Shown: positions 5,122 to 5,700 of the stretch, in pieces | How the letters are laid out: every line of letters begins with the position of its first letter | Numbering within the stretch: position 1 is the first letter of the stretch | From: Rickettsiaceae bacterium | Lineage (GTDB): Bacteria; Pseudomonadota; Alphaproteobacteria; Rickettsiales; Rickettsiaceae | Length of the DNA stretch: 5,700 nt | Direction: 5' to 3' | Assembly (NCBI GenBank): GCA_021741285.1 | Contig: JAIOYD010000113.1 | Span: 1 to 5,700, forward strand | Position numbers and translations under genes: made by a program | Notes under the pieces: generated by a model | Seen by the model: the letters and a program-made list of their open reading frames with translations, nothing else | The model's database searches: none | Told to the model about the DNA's origin: nothing

Positions 5122-5288
5122 TATTTGCTCTTATTAATTGCTTTTGATACTTTAATAAAAACTTTATGCAATGCTTCAACTTCTTTGGTCATTTCTGGAT
5201 CTTTTTCAAGTTCAGCAATGACATCGTTGATTGCTTTCAGTGGATTTGATTGTGCTTTTTTATCTTCAACAATATTTTTTTCTTCCAT
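5121..5288 (-). CDS. small helical protein, 55 aa, of unknown function
   Basis: This short gene fills the gap between the repeat protein and the 140-aa protein. It has an ATG at 5288-5286, an AGGA 7 nt upstream (complement of 5296-5299), and a TAA at 5123-5121 that shares one base with the next ATG (TAATG). The product begins M-E-E-K-N-I-V-E-D-K-K and is highly charged. It should be almost entirely alpha-helical from P16 on: A-I-N-D-V-I-A-E-L-E-K-D-P-E-M (19-33), then V-E-A-L-H-K-V-F-I-K-V-S-K-A-I-N (37-52). It has no cysteine and no membrane segment. F-I-K-V-S near the C-terminus resembles the R-F-V-K-V-S peptide of the RyR-like protein, though in a helix context. Good ribosome binding site, exact packing and overlapping stop/start support it despite its length. 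Confidence 0.75.
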   Translation of the reverse strand: MEEKNIVEDKKAQSNPLKAINDVIAELEKDPEMTKEVEALHKVFIKVSKAINKSK

Positions 5289-5292
5289 ATAT

Positions 5293-5700
5293 TTATCCTA
5301 TATTGATATTAATATTTGCAGCTTCACTCTCAAAAGAACCATTAGAAGCTTTGTATGTAAATGAGTCAGTGCCAATTACATCTTGATTAGGAGTGTATGT
5401 CCAAACACCATTAGATTCGCTTACAGTTCCATATAGAGGGTTTGTGTCAATTACATATGACAACGCTTCATCAAACGGGTCAGTCGCATCAAATAGAAGC
5501 ACTACTGGTGTATTTATTGATGTTGAAGTGTTGTATTCATTAGCCACAGGAACTCTAGAATTGACCGAAATAGTTACTGATGCTGGAGCACTTGTATATG
5601 TATTGTTTGACGCAGTGTATTGTAATGAATCAGCGCCTAAGTAGTCTACATTAGGAGTATATGTAAATACATCTCCAGATTGACTTACAGAACCATTAGC
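5293..5700 (-). CDS. tandem cadherin/Ig-like (Big_9 / 'tandem-95'-type) repeat protein, C-terminal end, 5' truncated
   Basis: The frame is open from the right window edge (first codon 5700-5698) to the TAA at 5295-5293, giving 135 visible residues. The GTG at 5547 is an internal valine, not a start, because coding continues upstream of it with matching repeat sequence. Two repeats end here. The first reads G-S-V-S-Q-S-G-D-V-F-T-Y-T-P-N-V-D-Y-L-G-A-D-S. The second has a full linker and core (V-A-N-E-Y..T-P-V-V-L-L-F-D-A-T-D-P-F-D-E-A-L-S-Y), then G-T-V-S-E-S-N-G-V-W-T-Y-T-P-N-Q-D-V-I-G-T-D-S-F-T-Y-K-A-S-N-G. The A-T-D-P..L-S-Y..P-x-x-G-T-V-S..Y-T-P-N..G-x-D-S-F-T-Y pattern is typical of bacterial cadherin-like/Ig-like tandem repeats used in surface adhesins and phage fibre or decoration proteins. 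The D residues resemble calcium ligands of cadherin folds. In this block a virion surface role is likely, but a bacterial adhesin is not excluded. Confidence 0.82.
   Translation of the reverse strand, partial: ANGSVSQSGDVFTYTPNVDYLGADSLQYTASNNTYTSAPASVTISVNSRVPVANEYNTSTSINTPVVLLFDATDPFDEALSYVIDTNPLYGTVSESNGVWTYTPNQDVIGTDSFTYKASNGSFESEAANININIG
5296..5299 (-). promoter_or_regulatory. ribosome binding site AGGA for the 55-aa gene
   Basis: AGGA (complement of 5296-5299) sits 7 nt before the ATG at 5288, overlapping the end of the upstream repeat-protein gene. It is the main support for calling this small gene. Confidence 0.65.
5386..5664 (-). repeat. coding repeat, period 264 bp (88 residues), in the Ig-like protein
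   Basis: The 15-mers at 5386-5400 (attaggagtgtatgt) and 5650-5664 (attaggagtatatgt) differ by one base and lie exactly 264 bp apart in the same frame. They encode the T-Y-T-P-N core of two successive domains. Sequence between these cores has diverged at DNA level, so the duplication is old. Confidence 0.75.

Noticed and set aside
5545..5547. GTG at 5547 as start of the Ig-like protein
   Set aside because: The upstream codons to 5700 are open and encode another copy of the same repeat, so this is an internal valine.
5125..5644. + strand open frames at 5125-5364 and 5393-5644
   Set aside because: Both are antisense to the 55-aa gene and the Ig-like repeats, whose reading frame is shown by repeat conservation.
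1..5700. CRISPR array, tRNA, riboswitch, insertion sequence or phage attachment site
   Set aside because: No regularly spaced direct repeats, no cloverleaf-like sequence, no transposase motifs or terminal inverted repeats were seen. Non-coding gaps are all under 20 nt, leaving no room for a stand-alone RNA gene or a distinct promoter region.

Overview
The window is AT-rich and almost completely coding. Thirteen-odd kilobase-scale context is not visible, but the 12 genes here fit a tailed bacteriophage (or prophage) of unknown host best. Genes are short, overlap or sit a few bases apart, and lie in two convergent blocks. Several have AGGA/GAGG-type ribosome binding sites. I see no rRNA, tRNA, CRISPR array, insertion sequence or ribosomal protein gene. 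Host and exact phage group cannot be fixed from this sequence.

Left block, + strand, 1-3017: an information-processing module. In order it holds the C-terminal part of a Y-family (UmuC/DinB-like) DNA polymerase cut by the window edge, a 104-aa unknown, a 217-aa acidic unknown carrying a QLSIF motif that resembles a sliding-clamp-binding peptide, a 211-aa helix-hairpin-helix DNA glycosylase/lyase-like protein, a 189-aa sigma-70 family sigma factor with regions 2 and 4, and a 138-aa unknown. The first five genes suggest lesion bypass, base-excision repair and transcription control.

Right block, - strand, 3014-5700 (read right to left): probably virion-associated or late genes. The block starts outside the window with the C-terminal end of a protein built of about 88-residue cadherin/Ig-like repeats. 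It continues with a 55-aa small gene, a 140-aa unknown, a 263-aa protein whose N-terminus resembles the DUF5872 type, a 98-aa protein vaguely like type I restriction specificity subunits, and a 194-aa protein that appears to contain two RyR-like domains. Genes are coupled by TAATG and ATGA overlaps or by 1-14 nt gaps, so they look like one transcript.

The blocks meet tail to tail with stop codons overlapping at 3014-3017. A long near-perfect hairpin (2935-2973) lies inside the last codons of the left block. Read on the - strand it is followed by a T-rich tract, so it probably terminates the right-hand operon. The points most worth a second look are the paired RyR-like domains, a short R-F-[VI]-K peptide shared by adjacent - strand proteins, the coding-embedded terminator, and the candidate clamp-binding motif next to the polymerase.
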